Source of the DNA: Todiramphus chloris collaris
Taxonomy: Eukaryota > Chordata > Aves > Coraciiformes > Alcedinidae
Direction: 5' to 3'
DNA length: 64,000 bases
Assembly (NCBI GenBank): GCA_025345505.1
Contig: JANVCC010000011.1
Location: forward strand, 995,230-1,059,229
This document shows, piece by piece, positions 10,191 through 23,309 of the stretch (position 1 is the first letter of the stretch; each line of letters opens with the position of its first letter). The notes below the pieces were generated by a model, which was not told where the DNA came from, searched no databases, and saw nothing but the letters and a program-made list of their open reading frames with translations. A program made the translations under genes and the position numbers.

Positions 10191-13100
10191 AATCTTTGTA
10201 CTGATGGGGAAACCGAGACATGGGCAGTGACCGTGACATTCTTCAGGGCACAAGTTTACTGCTGTGATCTTAACATCCATTTATCTGATTCCTGCGCTGC
10301 AGCCCCAGTCTGGTCACAGGGAAATTGCCCTTCACAGATGCAGTCTTACTGACTGCCTTTGCACACTGCTCTGGAAATGGCTTTTACGAAGGCTAATTAA
10401 TATGGAAAAACAATCTCAGAAACCAGGAAGAGGGGTAATGATCTGTGTGGCAAACCAGCATATGCAGCAGAGCTCCAGGATGACAGGTCAAGCAGAAACA
10501 CAGAACATTTTGGACGGTTTTAGCAAGGGAGAAAGCTAAAAATATCAACCAAAATTTATGGATACAGAAATAGGGAGGCTTTCCAGGAAAAGACATGGAG
10601 AAATACATTTCTACAGGCTCAAAACTGGAATCAGAATTGATTGAACAAAGGTGGCCAGAAGTCAGTGAGGAAATTGAACATACAGATGGCCAGATATTAC
10701 TCAAAAGATAACTTCTACAGAGCCCTTTCACATCCTTATGTGGTATTTTTTAGGTACATGAAGTATTACCGGTGACTCTTTTAGTATTATTAGATACAAG
10801 GAACAACCTGAGGCAAGTCCTGTGGAAAGGAATAGGCTAAGGCATGGAAAGTGTCTGTGACCTTATGACTATAGCGAAACACCCTGCAAAGCCTTCACTA
10901 ACACTCTGCTCTCCACCATAGCTGCAAGACCAACTTTCTGCCATCAGTCTGCAAAAGAAATCTCATGTGAGAATTAATTTGCTTACTGCTTCTTCTCTCT
11001 GTGCCTTCCTCCAGCCCACATCTGTGTTTTGGCCCATAGCTGGGTTGGTCTTGGCATTGAATTTAACTCAAGTCCTCACCACTGTGGAAACACCAGGCAA
11101 ACTGTGCAGGAAGGAAGCATACCCTGGAACACAGGTTGGTGGACAGGCCATCTTAGAAGGGACCTGAACATTCTCCTTCAAAATCTAGCAAGCAGCAATA
11201 TGCTCTAACACTACCTCAAAATGTCACAGGCGAGACATGTTTCCAGAGACACAAGAAGGTGCAGGCTTGATAGCTGGAGTACGTGGGACATGTGGGTCAT
11301 TTCCTGCTACAGAAAGATTGAGAAGGACTTCATGCTTTATTTTATCAATTGTGTCAGCCTGATGCATCACTACACAAACACAACCCAGAGCAGCAGATAT
11401 ATTCTCGATAGCATCCAATCACATCAGGGAGATACTGTGCAATGGGGCAGGGTTAAGTGTGTTGTCCTAATTCAGAGTGAAATGTAATGAAGATTTGCCT
11501 CATTAGTTTGCAGTCAGGGTGCCTAGTCTCTGAGAGTAACTTCTATGCTTGTCCCTGCAGAAGAATTGGCTCCCATGGTTGTGAGCTCTGGCTGCTTCCC
11601 ACACATCTTGCTGCCCATGGCATGGATGAAAGCATCTGCACTATGTCCTGGAGGAGCTGAGCTAATGTATCTGCTAACAGACTGCTCCAGATAAGCTCAT
11701 CTCGTCTCTCCTTTATTCAAAAAGCCCACACAGTTGTTGCATGGATGAGGTGATGCTTTTGGAGAAGGAGCCATTATTATATTGGCAGTCTTCTTTATGG
11801 AGCACTAAACTTGCTAGACATCCCTTTTCAGAGACCTTGGTGAGAATATGGCAGGGATGGGATGAATGGTAGATGGATGGATGATCTGTTATAATAAAAG
11901 CAGAGCAAATGCTACCACACACTTCTGGACCTCTTTGGGGTCCTTAAGTCTCTTCCCTTCCAGCCTACCTTCTCCTCTCTCCCTACCAGTCTCCTCTCCA
12001 GTACTGAGCTCTGAAATGCAAAGCAGCTCTGCCATAATTAAAACATCATGGTTCAGTGATCTGGAAAAAGAAAGGCACCAGGGCTGCCAGATGGAAACAG
12101 TGGGGTCTGTGCATCATGTGAAGTGTCCACTTTAGGGAGTCCAACTGTTCTCCAGGGTGACCTGAGTGGCTGGGAGGGATGAGTGGGAAGAGGGTGTTTT
12201 CAGATATAGACAGCTTCAGCTACTGCATGGACACATCTACTCCAACTCCACGCAACAGCCCCCAACCTCCAACAATAAACAATCAGCTGCAAGAAATGCT
12301 ATGTGCAAGCACCCATGTTTTGTACACAGGGGAAGTCTGAAAATGTGTCTGCAGCAAAGACTCATGCAAATTAGGGACAGAGAGATGAATGCACTCATGT
12401 GGGAAATCAAGCTCAAGATTTGTCCTAAAGGGACGAGTGATAGATGCCTCTACCAGAAGTTAATAAATCTTGTAAATTAATAGACTGGATGAACTAATAA
12501 CTCCTTTTTCATTTTGTAAGTAACGTAATTTTAGAGGATATTTAATAGTTTTGAATAATAAACAACAGGTCTCCAAAAGGAAAAATTCTTATACAAAATG
12601 GAAATGAAACCCATTCAGATTTTTTAATCAATGGAAAAAGAGAGGAGAAAGAGAAGATCAGCTCATCCTATATTTTTCTTCCCCATTCTATATTTTTCCT
12701 CCCCACTTACTAGATAGGGTTCAAATTTCTGATGGAGTCAGGAACCTGAACCAGGGACTGATTGCACCCACCAGTATGGGTCTGAGAGGTTTTGAGGCTG
12801 TGTGGCCCTGGATGCATCCTGATGGACTCTGTAAAGGTGCTTGGGCTTTGGAGATGATTTTTGGGGCACTCTCTTGGAAGTCTGTTTTGAGCAGAAAAGT
12901 TAAGAATTTAGATGCTAGGATGGCTCCCTTTCCTGAATGGTGCTATTTGCTGTGGCCCTAAAGCCACAACCACTGCCACAAAAAGTGTGATGGCAACGTT
13001 TTTAATCCACATGGTCCTGTAACATCTCCCACATGATATGGAGTTCACGCCATTGTACCTTAAGTGTCTTCTTTCAGTGTGAAGTAACCATGATATCATG

Positions 13101-13967
13101 GGTCAGATACAATTTCTCATCTTTGTGTCAGTCACCCAACTGCACTTGCAAGCTCATGATCATAGACAAGCAGGACCTAGGTAGGCTAAGCTGCTCCCCA
13201 GAAACACCTCTGGAGGACATGTCCACCAGTGAGAGTCTAGCCTTGCAGCAATTTGCCCACCATGAGAAGAGCCACAAGCTGCCTCTTGCTTCCAGACTGG
13301 AAGCAGAGGGGAGGAAAGAGTTAACAGACAGGCACTTTCTGCAGTAGATCTCCTGCCTGCTGTGAGTCATGGAATCCTTCATCTCCATTCATCACAGCCA
13401 GAAAAGCCTGAAACCTTTATCTCCATTCATCATATCCAGAAAAGCCAGTGTCTGTTTGGCTCCAGCAGCAATAGCCAAACTGAGCAGTAGTTTCTGCTCT
13501 GCGAACAGGCTGGGTTGCCTCTTGTACTTGCTCCATGCTTTAATTTTGATCAATAACTGCACAGTCCATCTCTGTCTCATACCTGTCGTCATTGGAAACC
13601 TTGTTTCCTAAAGAGAGGCTGATATGAGAGTGGCCAAACTCTACAAAATGCTCATGGACAAGGGACCTCTTAATACCTGAGCATCTAGACCAACACCTGC
13701 TCAGAGCAGGAGTAGCCTCAACTCTAGGTCAGGATGGCCATGTCTTTGTCTAGCCGTATCTTTTGTTGGTGGTGTCAACAGAAAATGGGCACCAACTGAA
13801 ATACTCAAAATTCCATTTAGATCTAAAAATAATTTTCCAGTGCTTCAAACACTTGAAAAACTTGCTCAAAGGGGCTCTGGAGGCTCCATCCTCAGACATA
13901 TTTGAAACCTAAGTGAACGTTTACCTGATCAACCTTCTCCATCTGACTCTGCTTTGAGCAAGGGAAT
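10191..13967. other. Intergenic, 3.8 kb, nothing recognised
   Basis: Mixed unique-looking sequence without CR1, LTR or coding features that I can support. The longest frames are about 100 codons and show no motifs. Confidence 0.65.
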
Positions 13968-14012
13968 GAACCAGATAATCTCCAGAGGTCCCTGACCACC
14001 TCAGTAATTTGG
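13968..14012 (+). mobile_element. Degenerate CR1-like 3' end
   Basis: A short plus-strand stretch, ACCAGATAATCTCCAGAGGT followed by CCCTGACCACCTCAGTAATTTGG, resembling the last 50 bases of CR1 but without the 8-bp tail. It lies 55 bases before a clear CR1 fragment. Probably an old copy; could be chance. Confidence 0.45.
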
Positions 14013-14069
14013 TAATAGTGTGACTTTCTGAAAACTGACCTTTTTACAATCTGGTCTTAAAAATATTGG

Positions 14070-14350
14070 CCTAGTGATAGGACAAGGGGTAGTGGCTTTA
14101 AATTGAAAAAGGGTAGATTTAGCTTAGATATAATGGCTAAAATCTTCACTATGAGGGTGAGGAGGCACTGTGAGAAGCTACCCAGAGAACTTGTGGATGC
14201 CCCATCCCTGGAAATGTTCAAGGCCAGGTTGAATGAGACTTTGAGCAACCTGGTCTGGTGGGACGTGTCCCTGCTCCTAACAGGGGGGGTTGGAACTAGG
14301 TGATTTTTATGGTCCCTTCCAATCCAAACCATTCTATGATTCTGTGATTG
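14070..14350 (+). mobile_element. CR1 LINE 3' fragment
   Basis: Plus-strand CR1: starts at the GTGATAGGACAAGGGGTAGT block, passes ATGCCCCATCCCTGGAAATG, and ends AACCATTCTATGATTCTGTG at about 14350. Frames on both strands across it are fragments or shadows of the CR1 C-terminus. Confidence 0.92.
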
Positions 14351-14718
14351 GATGTGTTGGATAAGAAACAATTCTGGTTTTCAGGCATTTCAGACCGATG
14401 CATGCAACAGTCTATGCTTTGTAACCTCTCTGGAGAAATACAGACTCCTCCAAGGGTAAATTTGAATCTTCATGGTTGTTGTTTCATACAGCCCAGTTTC
14501 CAGCAGTGATATTGGCTTAAGGTCATCCATCCTTCCTCGCTCAGCTGAGAAGAAGTCTGTGGAAGCCATTCATTTGTGTAAGCTGACAGGGACTGAACTG
14601 TGAACTGGCAGAGGGACAGGGACAAAGACTTTGTGCTGTATGACAAAGTCTTAAAGCAAATTCAAACTTGATTTCTCCTGTGGGTACCTGTTTCTCTTTG
14701 GGAGATAAATACCTGGGA

Positions 14719-14779
14719 GCTAGACTTAATGATCCCTATAGATTCCTTCCAACCTGAGATATTCTATGATGTTGTGATC
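14719..14779 (+). mobile_element. Short degenerate CR1 3' end
   Basis: Plus-strand remnant: CTAGACTTAATGATCCCTAT, TTCCTTCCAACCTGAGATAT and a decayed tail TTCTATGATGTTGTGATCC. Only the terminal approximately 60 bases remain. Confidence 0.7.
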
Positions 14780-15221
14780 CATGGATGGGAAAACAGGGTA
14801 AACAGGGATATGTGACAGCAGCCTGGTGGGGGCTGGTGCTGCTGGCTAACTGGTACAGCTGCATGCAATACTTTTTGTCATCATTTTTGAATGAAACCTT
14901 GTCACAGACTCTGTGCAGCCTGATGCTGTGTTTTTTTCACAAATATCCCAGAGTAATTATCAATCTTAAACACTGAGCAATTCTCATAACATCTCACAAC
15001 TGAGAAAGAAAAAAAAAAAAGAGTTTATCTCTGCTGTATATATATCACTGTTGAAACAAAAAGATCGAATAACATGCCCAAGACAAGGCATTAAATGAAT
15101 GGCAGAGTGAGGAATAGAGTTATGGAGTTTCTGGCTTCCAGGTCATATTTTGCATCGTATTTACGGCATTGCTGCTTCTTCAGAGTTAAGAGAAAAAAAA
15201 GTACATTAATATGAGAGAAAC

Positions 15222-15390
15222 AGAATCATAGAATCACAGAATGGTTTGGGTTGGAAGGGACCTTAAAGATTATCTAGTCCCAACCTCCTTGCCATGGGCA
15301 GGGACATGTCCCGCTAGATCAGGTTGCTCAAACTGCATCTCACCTGTCTTTGAACACTTCTGGGGAGGGGGCATCCACAACTTCTTTGCA
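15222..15390 (-). mobile_element. CR1 LINE 3' fragment
   Basis: Minus-strand CR1 with tail at 15222 (plus AGAATCATAGAATCACAGAA, then GGTTTGGGTTGGAAGGGACC). The body includes CCATGGGCAGGGACATGTCC and is cut near 15390. A perfect 8-bp inverted repeat (CAGTTCTT/AAGAACTG, 15398-15416) lies just outside its 5' end. Confidence 0.92.
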
Positions 15391-16271
15391 TCCACATCAG
15401 TTCTTTGCAAGAACTGTAAGAATAAATGTTACTCTGGGAAGAGAGTGGAAAATGCAGAAATCATCTTCTGCATTTATGGTTTGACTCAAGGCTGAAAGTG
15501 CTGAAAATATCACAGGTGGGCTCAGGCTGTGCTAACATTTCCAGAAATCTGCTGCCACCTCAGGGACTGGGAAAATTTTGGAAATGAACCCAATTTGTTA
15601 TCAAATGAGAGAGACGATATTTTAGCCAAAAATGTCAAACCCAAAATTTTCTCTTCCTTAATGGAGACAAATCTCTTTTAGAGCAAACAAAACAGAGCAG
15701 ATTGATAAGGAGGTGCTGAGTGGAGGGAAAAAGACTGTTTGCCAGTTATAGGCAAATATGGCATTTTTTTTAAACTGCCCATTCCTGGAGTCATGTGAGA
15801 CCCCCAGCTCTCATTTCTCATCACCTCACCCTGAGAACTTCTGTTTTTCAAGACAATCTTAAGAAGTGCTGAATACTCACATTAGCAACCCACAGTTTTA
15901 TAAGCTAAAAACCCTCCAAAATACTATAGACAGTCTCCTAAGCTGGAGGCCACAAAGGTGTGAAGTTTTAGTTTCTGACAAGCCCTTGGGGAGGTGTTGG
16001 GGAGGAGGGCAGCAAGCCCAGCATAAGAAGAAAATGATGGAGACCTCATCCAGTGTGGGGACATGAGGATGTCTCATCTGATCTGGCCAAGCTGGACAGC
16101 AGTGAGAATCTGCAGGCTATCAGTAACCAAAGACTGGGTGACTGTCCCTATCCCTTGTGTCCTGGCAAGGACCCAATGGGGAAATGTCAGTACCATTTCC
16201 TGGCAGTGAATCTGATACCACCCCATTTCATCCACCTGGCTTCGGAGTCCTGGCAGAAAGCTTGTTTTCTT

Positions 16272-16538
16272 GGAATCACAGAATGATTTGGGTTGGAAGA
16301 CATCTTTGAAGAACATTTTGACAAACCTGCAGGGACATCTTCCACTAGGCCAGATTGCTCAAAGAGACATCCAATCTCACCTTGAACATTTCCAGGGATG
16401 GGGCATCCACAATTTCTCTGGGCAACCACTGCCAATGTCTCACCACACATCTTAAAATATTTATTTCTTATGTACAGCCTAAGTCTTCCCTCTTGCAGTT
16501 TAAAACCATTACTCAGTCTTGTTGTTACAGACCTTGAC

Positions 16539-16570
<32 letters not shown>

Positions 16571-16925
16571 ATCTTCAGTTGTCTCACAAGCTCCTTTTAA
16601 ATACTGAAAGGCTGCAAGAAGGTCTCCCTGGAACCTCAGCCTGGCCTCCCAGCAGAGGGGTTCCAGCCCTCCCAGCATTGCTGTGGCCTCCTCTGGCCCC
16701 GCTCCAACAGGTCCCTGTCTCTCCTGTGCTGAGGACTCCAGAGCTGGACCCAGCACTGCAGGAGGGGGGGGTCTCCCCAGAGCAGAGCAGAGCAGAGGGG
16801 CAGAATCCCCTCCCTGACCTGCTGCCCACGCTGCTCTGGATGCAGCCCAGGATGCCATTGGCTTCTGGGCTGTGAGTGCACGTTGTTGGCTCACATCCAG
16901 CTTTTCACCCACCAGCACCCCCAAT
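16272..16925 (-). mobile_element. CR1 LINE 3' fragment with expanded internal A-run
   Basis: Minus-strand CR1 of about 650 bases, tail at 16272 (plus GGAATCACAGAATGATTTGG), extending to the CTTTTCACCCACCAGCACCC block at 16925. It belongs to the subfamily with CAGAGGGGTTCCAGCCCTCC and CCAACAGGTCCCTGTCTCTC, shared with 27501, 44408 and 48888. At 16539-16567 it is interrupted by 29 consecutive A residues where sister copies have only a short A-run, so this is probably slippage expansion. The minus frame 16187-16924 with its poly-Phe run is an artefact of this. Confidence 0.93.
16539..16567 (+). repeat. Poly(A) tract of 29 inside a CR1 copy
   Basis: Twenty-nine uninterrupted A residues on the plus strand, flanked on both sides by CR1 sequence. 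Sister copies have CTAAAAAG or similar at the same place, so it most likely grew by replication slippage and is not the tail of a separate insertion. Confidence 0.9.
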
Positions 16926-19900
16926 TATTTCTCTCTTTTCAATTAATTTTTTTGCCAGCCTTCCCCTCCCCTCTGTTCATAATCCACACTTCTGCAGGAA
17001 AAAAGCTGTGCTGAAATATTGCCTTTATCCACAGAGAAGGAACAGGCAGGGAGACACTACAAGGGAACCATTTATTTTGATTTAGAGCATCATTATAATA
17101 GGTTTACGCTTTTAAACAGAAACATCATTTGTGGCATTTATAGGGCCACTGCCTGTTTAAAATGCTGCCCAAGGCATGGGTGAATTTCCAAGTGCACTTT
17201 TTACAGAGCTAGTTGAAAGTACTGGAGACAGCACCAGCTGGTACTTCCTCATCCTGGGTTTACTTGTCGTGATTAAATGTGGCAGGATGGTTTTTCCTGG
17301 TATATCAGCCTCCATTCAGTTGCCCAGTCTTTCAGAAGCACCCACATCCCCATGCACTGCCCAGATCTGTCTGCACAAAACAGCTCAGGAGCTGAGGAGC
17401 TCTTCCGATACTGAAGCCCCATCTACACAAACGCGCTCTTGGATTGCTTCATATTAACACTAAAATGAAATCCAAACCACATCTTGTTGGGTGATTGAAG
17501 AACTCAGGCTTATAAATTGCAACTAGTACATTTTAAAGCATATTATCAACACTATACTTATCCTCCTGATTTCAAGCAATTTGCCTTTTTTCTTCCTTGC
17601 CTTAGCAATGAATTGTTTTCTTCCTCTGCACAGAGCAACAAGGGAGATTAGATGAAACAAAAGGGAAAACAGCCTGAGAAAATGGGGATGATATCTTGAA
17701 GCTCTTCAGCAACAGACAACAAAATATCTAAAATGATTTGATTTATAACAGAGAAGAGGACTTCCCAGAGTCCACACCTTCTCTGTTCAGTGTCTGCAAT
17801 TAAAAATGTTAAAAAACAATGTCAAAAAGGAAAGTGTCTCTATTATGTTATACATAAGGGCAAGGGAGGAGAGAAAATGAATAGAAAAGTTGAAGTCTGC
17901 AAGGGAAAATACATGGTGACTGGGAAGAAGATGGCAAAGAAGTGCTTCAATGGCAATGGAGGAATTCTAGCATTGGGTTGGAGTTGTCACTAAGTAAAAC
18001 ACGTTGTATGCTGTATTTCCCTTGCATGACAATGAACAATATTTCTATGTCATCAGTGAAAGGAGATGTTGATCAACGATACAAGCAATCAACAGGTTTC
18101 AATTACAGATACCAGCTGAGTGACCTGGCTGGTTTGAAATCCGTGATTGTCCTTGGAGCTTTTGAGCAGAGATCCACAGAAGCTGCTACAAGGTTTGACG
18201 CTCTTCAACATTTTCCTCAATGATCTGGAAATAGATGAGCCACACAGAGCAATGTGGATCGCTTGGGGCTGTACTGTTTAAACGGCTGTTAATAAAGACA
18301 AAAGCTAAGCCAGAATCTGGGAAAATGCAGAAGGTTGTGGTCTGAGGTCTGCACAGGATTTCTTGGGAAGAAGGGCTCTGAATAGGCTTTTGGGGTCACC
18401 AAGAGGAGGGAATAAGTGTGATCTTCCGAGGAAAAAGGGCTAGTGACATCCTTCAAAAAAGGAGAGCATTGCCATCAAAAGAAGCTCCTAGAGATTCACT
18501 GGGGTTATTTGGTATAAGACATAATAAAGCAATGCATATTCCAGTGTCAAGGAAGAAGAGCTTAGGGAGGTAAGTAGTGGCTTCCTCATATCCTGGGTCA
18601 TGAGATCAAGGTGAGATGCTCTCCTGGATGAGGAGGATTAACTGAGCTCTGTTCAGAAGATAGCTGGCAAAAAGAGGATAGCTGGTGGAAAAGCCTTGGT
18701 CACAGAGCCTGCCCAGAGAGGAATCATCTGGCCACTCATTGCCGTGGTGAGGATTGCAGGAACCTCATATTTCTGCAAACCCACTAACCTATTTTTATTT
18801 TTACATGACTAGAAAGCTGAACAACATGAATGGTTGCCCACACATTGCATTTCTTCCTTATGCAAGTGGCCCAAAACTGAGTCCCATCACATAAACCAAA
18901 GGCAGGCTTGTCTGCTCCTGCAGATACACCTTGTATTACATATTAGACAGGGTAGAGGACTTTGTTACTACTAGCCCAGACAAGAGATCTGAGAAATTAA
19001 ACTGGTATTAATTTACCTTGATGAAAGAACTAATATCTGTTGGATTTTTTTTTTTCTCTGTGTTTAGTGGTTGGTCTGGGACACAACTGTCACATGCACT
19101 CCCATCAGGTGGATGGTGGCACCTGTTTACATGGAAGTATGGACCAGGAAGACCCCAGTTGGACACAAGGGCTTGAAGGAGTGGGGTCTTCTGGATGACT
19201 AGATGGGTGAGAAATGCTCCAAGACTCTTTGGAGGGGGGATCCCTTCTTGGGAGAAATTTTTTTGTCATTGTGGCCATTTCACTTACACCTATGGGCTGC
19301 CATCTTGAGCAATTGGGTGCTACTGCCTCAGTGTCCACTGAGTTGTGTCATTGGATAAAACTGGCCATCTCTCCAGTGCTGTAGTGTTAACAGGGCCAGC
19401 GCTAGAGAGGAGCAGCAGCAAAACCATTGAAGGCATAACAGCAACAACATAAGCTCATAAGGTCTGGAGTCTCTTTCAGAGAATGACCATGTTGAACCCA
19501 TCCTCATTTTTTGTTCTCGTAAGGCCAAGCTCAGCCTGTCCTTAAGAAGGAATGTATGTCCATTTTCCTGCACTTCCAGCCAGCATGTCCTGCAGCAGAA
19601 ATCTGATCAGAAGGTGACAGAACTGTGGGTCATGGTGGAGACAGAAAGAAAGTAGTACATATTAGTGTATTTCAGTCTCAGAAGAAACACAGATGGGATC
19701 CAAGTTGCCAAGCAAAGCAATTTTTATGAGCTAAAGAAGGACAGAACCCTCAGGGTTCAAATTATGTAATGGCAACACCAACTCAACCACAGATACAGTT
19801 CAGGCCAGTAATAAGCATCACCTCACAGAAATGATCATTGAATCTACAAGTCTGGACATTCGTGCAAGTGCAGAGATGTTTGTAAGAAGACATATTTTTC

Positions 19901-20358
19901 TCCAATGACTTCGCTCACTTTGTATGTGTATCTGAAATTATCACAGTGCAGGAGAAAGCTGGAGAGACTTCTACCATGCATAACAAGACGGGACTTCAGC
20001 ATCGGAAGAGTGTAAATGGGATGCTCAAATGCTGTAGATGAGCAGGGCTATGTTGAAATCCAGTGGAGTATGAACAAGGATCCTCTTCCCTCATCCTTTC
20101 ATTCCAAAATACATCTAGCTATGCTGAGTATAAGGAAATCCATATGCATATAAGGAAGAGATGGATTGGTTATTTTCCTGCACTGGAAATTTATCATCTT
20201 ATATTTCTTTTGTGTTTAAGTAAAGTTCATGAGAGATTTCAGGCATTTAGAAATCCATCAGTGAAGAATGGTATTTTTTATGCTAGACAAGGTATTGCAC
20301 CTGCTGTGCATTATATCTCCCTTAATAACTGATGTCTGGTATATTGGAGGAAACTGGG
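16926..20358. other. Intergenic, 3.4 kb, nothing recognised
   Basis: Lies between the CR1 at 16272 and the solo LTR at 20359. There is a T-run near 19045. No exon, RNA gene or further mobile element could be supported. Confidence 0.65.
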
Positions 20359-20807
20359 TGTAGTGGGTCTGGCTGAGCTTCTTTTCCCCATCCAGCCCTC
20401 ATGCTGCAGCACTGGGAGCTGGAGGGTGTTGATAACACACCCGTGTGATGACTGCCAGTGCTCACATGGCACCAGAGGATGGGGGGCAAGATGGGGGAGG
20501 GGATACAGCCAACCTGAGCTGACCAGTGGGATATTCCATACCATGTGACATCAGCTCAGCTATAAACAGAGAGGGCAAGAGGAGGATGGGGGGGCATTCG
20601 GCTTTGTCCTCAGAGCAACTACTACATGTTCTGGAGCCCTGCTTCCTGGACTTGGTCCGACATCACCTGCATCTTTATCTATCATAACCCATGGCTCTTT
20701 TCTTGTCGTCTTATTCTCTCCCTGTGTGCCATGCTGACGGAGGTTGGTGGGGAGTGATAGAAGGGCTTGGTGGGCACCTGGTTCCCAGCCAGGGTAAACC
20801 CGCCACA
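20359..20807 (+). mobile_element. Solo LTR of an avian endogenous retrovirus (ERVL-like)
   Basis: A 449-base LTR in plus orientation, starting TGTAGTGGGTCTGGCTGAGC and ending GGTAAACCCGCCACA (TGT...ACA ends). The middle carries the avian LTR promoter block GGGATATTCCATACCATGTG followed by TCAGCTCAGCTATAAACAG, an upstream CRE/TATA-type arrangement I recognise from bird ERV U3 regions. Flanks CTGGG (20354-20358) and CTGGA (20808-20812) form an imperfect 5-bp target duplication. There are no gag, pol or env remnants beside it. A CR1 fragment begins about 25 bases downstream at 20832, so two insertions sit side by side. Family assignment is from memory of LTR ends and promoter motifs. Confidence 0.82.
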
Positions 20808-20831
20808 CTGGATGAAAACAGTATAGGAGGA

Positions 20832-21195
20832 GATGAAAGAGTTCAGCCTGGAGGAGCTTGGGTTAGATCTTATTGTGGCCTTTCAGTCCTTAAAGGGGGG
20901 ATACAGGAAAGATGGGGACGATCTTTTCAGCAGGGCCTATTGCAACAGGACAAGGGATGGTGGTTTTAAACTAAAATAGGGAGATTTAGACTTGGATAGA
21001 AGGAAGGTGGTAAGACCCTGGCCACAGTTGCCCAGAGAGGTGGTAGAAGCCTCATGCTTGGAAACATTTCAGGTGATGTTGGTTTGGGCTCTGAACAACC
21101 TGCTCTTCTTACAGATGTCCCTGATTACTGTAGGGGGGTTGGACTGGATGACCTTCAAAGGTCCCTTCCAACCCAAAGTAGTCTATCATTCTATA
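20832..21195 (+). mobile_element. CR1 LINE 3' fragment
   Basis: Plus-strand CR1 starting near AAGAGTTCAGCCTGGAGGAG, through GCCTATTGCAACAGGACAAG and GTTGCCCAGAGAGGTGGTAG, to a degraded tail TAGTCTATCATTCTATAAGG at about 21195. It starts 25 bases after the solo LTR at 20359-20807. Confidence 0.9.
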
Positions 21196-23309
21196 AGGAA
21201 CATTTCAAGAATAGCCTATCATGAGGGGAAGTGGCTTTCCAACTCCCATTCTGAAACCTTTAAACACAGTTTTTCAAAATAAAAAGCCTATGCTAATAAA
21301 TATTAGAGCACATATTTTCATGTCCATACAGGCTTTTGTGAAGGCTTCAAAGGATTTGACTCCAAAGACTGTCTGGAAAAAGTGATAGACACAGTGGAGA
21401 GGGGGTATAGATGAGGAGCACCAAGTTCTTCCAAAAATCTCTTAGTGATGCTTTATAGCACAGCTTCAGTTTATCCTTCTCCTTGCACCTTTCACTGGGA
21501 AATACAGCACGTCATTTCCATTATGCCATGCAAATTAAGTCAAATGGAAATGTCACTGAAGTAATTATGAATAATGTGTGTGTATCTAGACAAAAGTGGG
21601 AAATCCATTAGTCACCCATTTCCAGATGGGCTGAGATTTGGAGATGTGTATGCTTCTCTGAGGAAGAGGACGCCTACCTCAGAGATTCAACTCCCTGGAC
21701 ATTGGGCATCTAAATATAAACTTAAATATTTGAGATGGTCATCCCTGGGTTGGCTTTCTGCAATGTGATTCATCCAAGCTATTTTTACCATTTCCCTTAG
21801 AAGGAGATATGTTGTCTTTTGGAAGTCCCCATTTCTCTCCTTTGGATGCAAAGGAAACTGGAGTAAACATCTCATATGGCGAGGGTTCATGTGCCTGAAT
21901 AAATCCCTCCTTGCAATTTCAAGCCTTCTGCCCTTCTGTTCCGCTGCCTAGCTGCCATGTTACTGCCTGGACCAGTGCCTGGGCCTGCTGGGCTGTCTGT
22001 CTCTCTTTCCAACTCCTTCTAGAGGAAGGCTGGGCCAGTCATCTTTCTAGGATGTCCCCAAGTGAGTGAGGTTCAATAGAAGCATTTGTCGCAAACCCCA
22101 AAGAAGGATCAGCACAAACCATGGCTTTTGGTGATGCTCTCACGTGCGGGTTGCATCTCCTCATGCATGGGGGATGGAGACCGCAGGACATGAGTAAGTG
22201 GGGAAGTGTGGTATGGAGGGTAGTGTGGATGGGAAAGGGCCATTTAAACACTTCCATGAGTACTATTTTCAAAAGTTATTTAGGATCTTGTATGCCCCAG
22301 AGGTGATGGGCTCAACATCTGAAGACCAGTGGAAATTTTAGCTCTGTTCATATGATTTTGTTCCCAAAAACACAATTCCATGTCGTATACATGTTCTGTT
22401 GAAAGCCTATAAGGATTGTTCCAGTTAAGCTGGATTTCTGGAGAACCTCCTTCTCCTAAAATGCACTCAGCCTAAACATCGTGCCATGAACTTTGTTAGC
22501 ATTTTATTATCTTGCCTTGTTTTGAGAAACTTTCTGGTTTTTTACTGCCTTGAGTTTTGCTTCCTGGGTTGAATAAATGGTTGATGATATTTTTCCTAGA
22601 CATGAATGAATGACTGAGTCCTTCTTTTGTCATGATGGCAAATTCTATGGGACAATCTTGGATATTGTCAATGCCCTTTGAAATATGTTCATGCTTAAAA
22701 AAAAAAAATAGCTCACCCTTTGAAAACCTGCTGTTCTGGGAGCTGTGATTGTGCAGTCTGATAAATATATATTCACCATTCTTCCTGGGGAAATATAAAC
22801 AAGGAATATGTAATCAGAAACAAGCTACACAGAAAAAAAAAAATCACAGAAAATCAATTATGTTTTCTTGAGCTGCTTTATTTAATGACATCTATGAAGA
22901 TTTACATATCCACACGATAAGTACTGAGGAGCTAGTGAAGGAAAAAAAAAAAAAAAAAAGATGAGTTATTCCTTTCATGTTTATTTCCATGCAAAAATAC
23001 GATTTTATGTTTTTCTCATAGGGTAATTTAGGAAATTATTTTTAAAGGAACATTTTTTTTTTGCAGCTTCTGAACTCAGTTGGATTGCTGAATATCTCCG
23101 CTTCCATTGGTTTAAATAAATGTGATTACAGAGAAAAGCTTAAAGAGGTGACTGGAGAATAAGGGATGAAAACACAAAAAATAATCCGATATCAGCTTTA
23201 ATTTAATTATTTTTAATAAGTTGTGAACTCTGGGTGCATGAGATAAAATGTTTAAATGCTTGAGGATTTGGTACTTCTTTGAATTATGCCCTCCCAAGGG
23301 ATGGGGTCC
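21196..23309. other. Intergenic, AT-rich, nothing recognised
   Basis: AT-rich towards the right, with several A/T homopolymer runs between 22690 and 23060. No gene or mobile element recognised. Confidence 0.65.
22942..22959 (+). repeat. Poly(A) run of 18
   Basis: Eighteen A residues after GCTAGTGAAGG. Shorter A or T runs lie nearby (about 22697, 22833, 23051). No retrocopy is recognisable upstream. Confidence 0.85.

Noticed and set aside
15398-15416. Hairpin CAGTTCTT-TGC-AAGAACTG at a CR1 5' boundary
   Set aside because: Only 8-bp arms and no further context; not enough to call a structured RNA or terminator.
16187-16924. Minus-strand 245-codon frame with a poly-Phe run
   Set aside because: It runs through a CR1 3' fragment, and the Phe run is the 29-base A tract read in antisense; it is not a gene.
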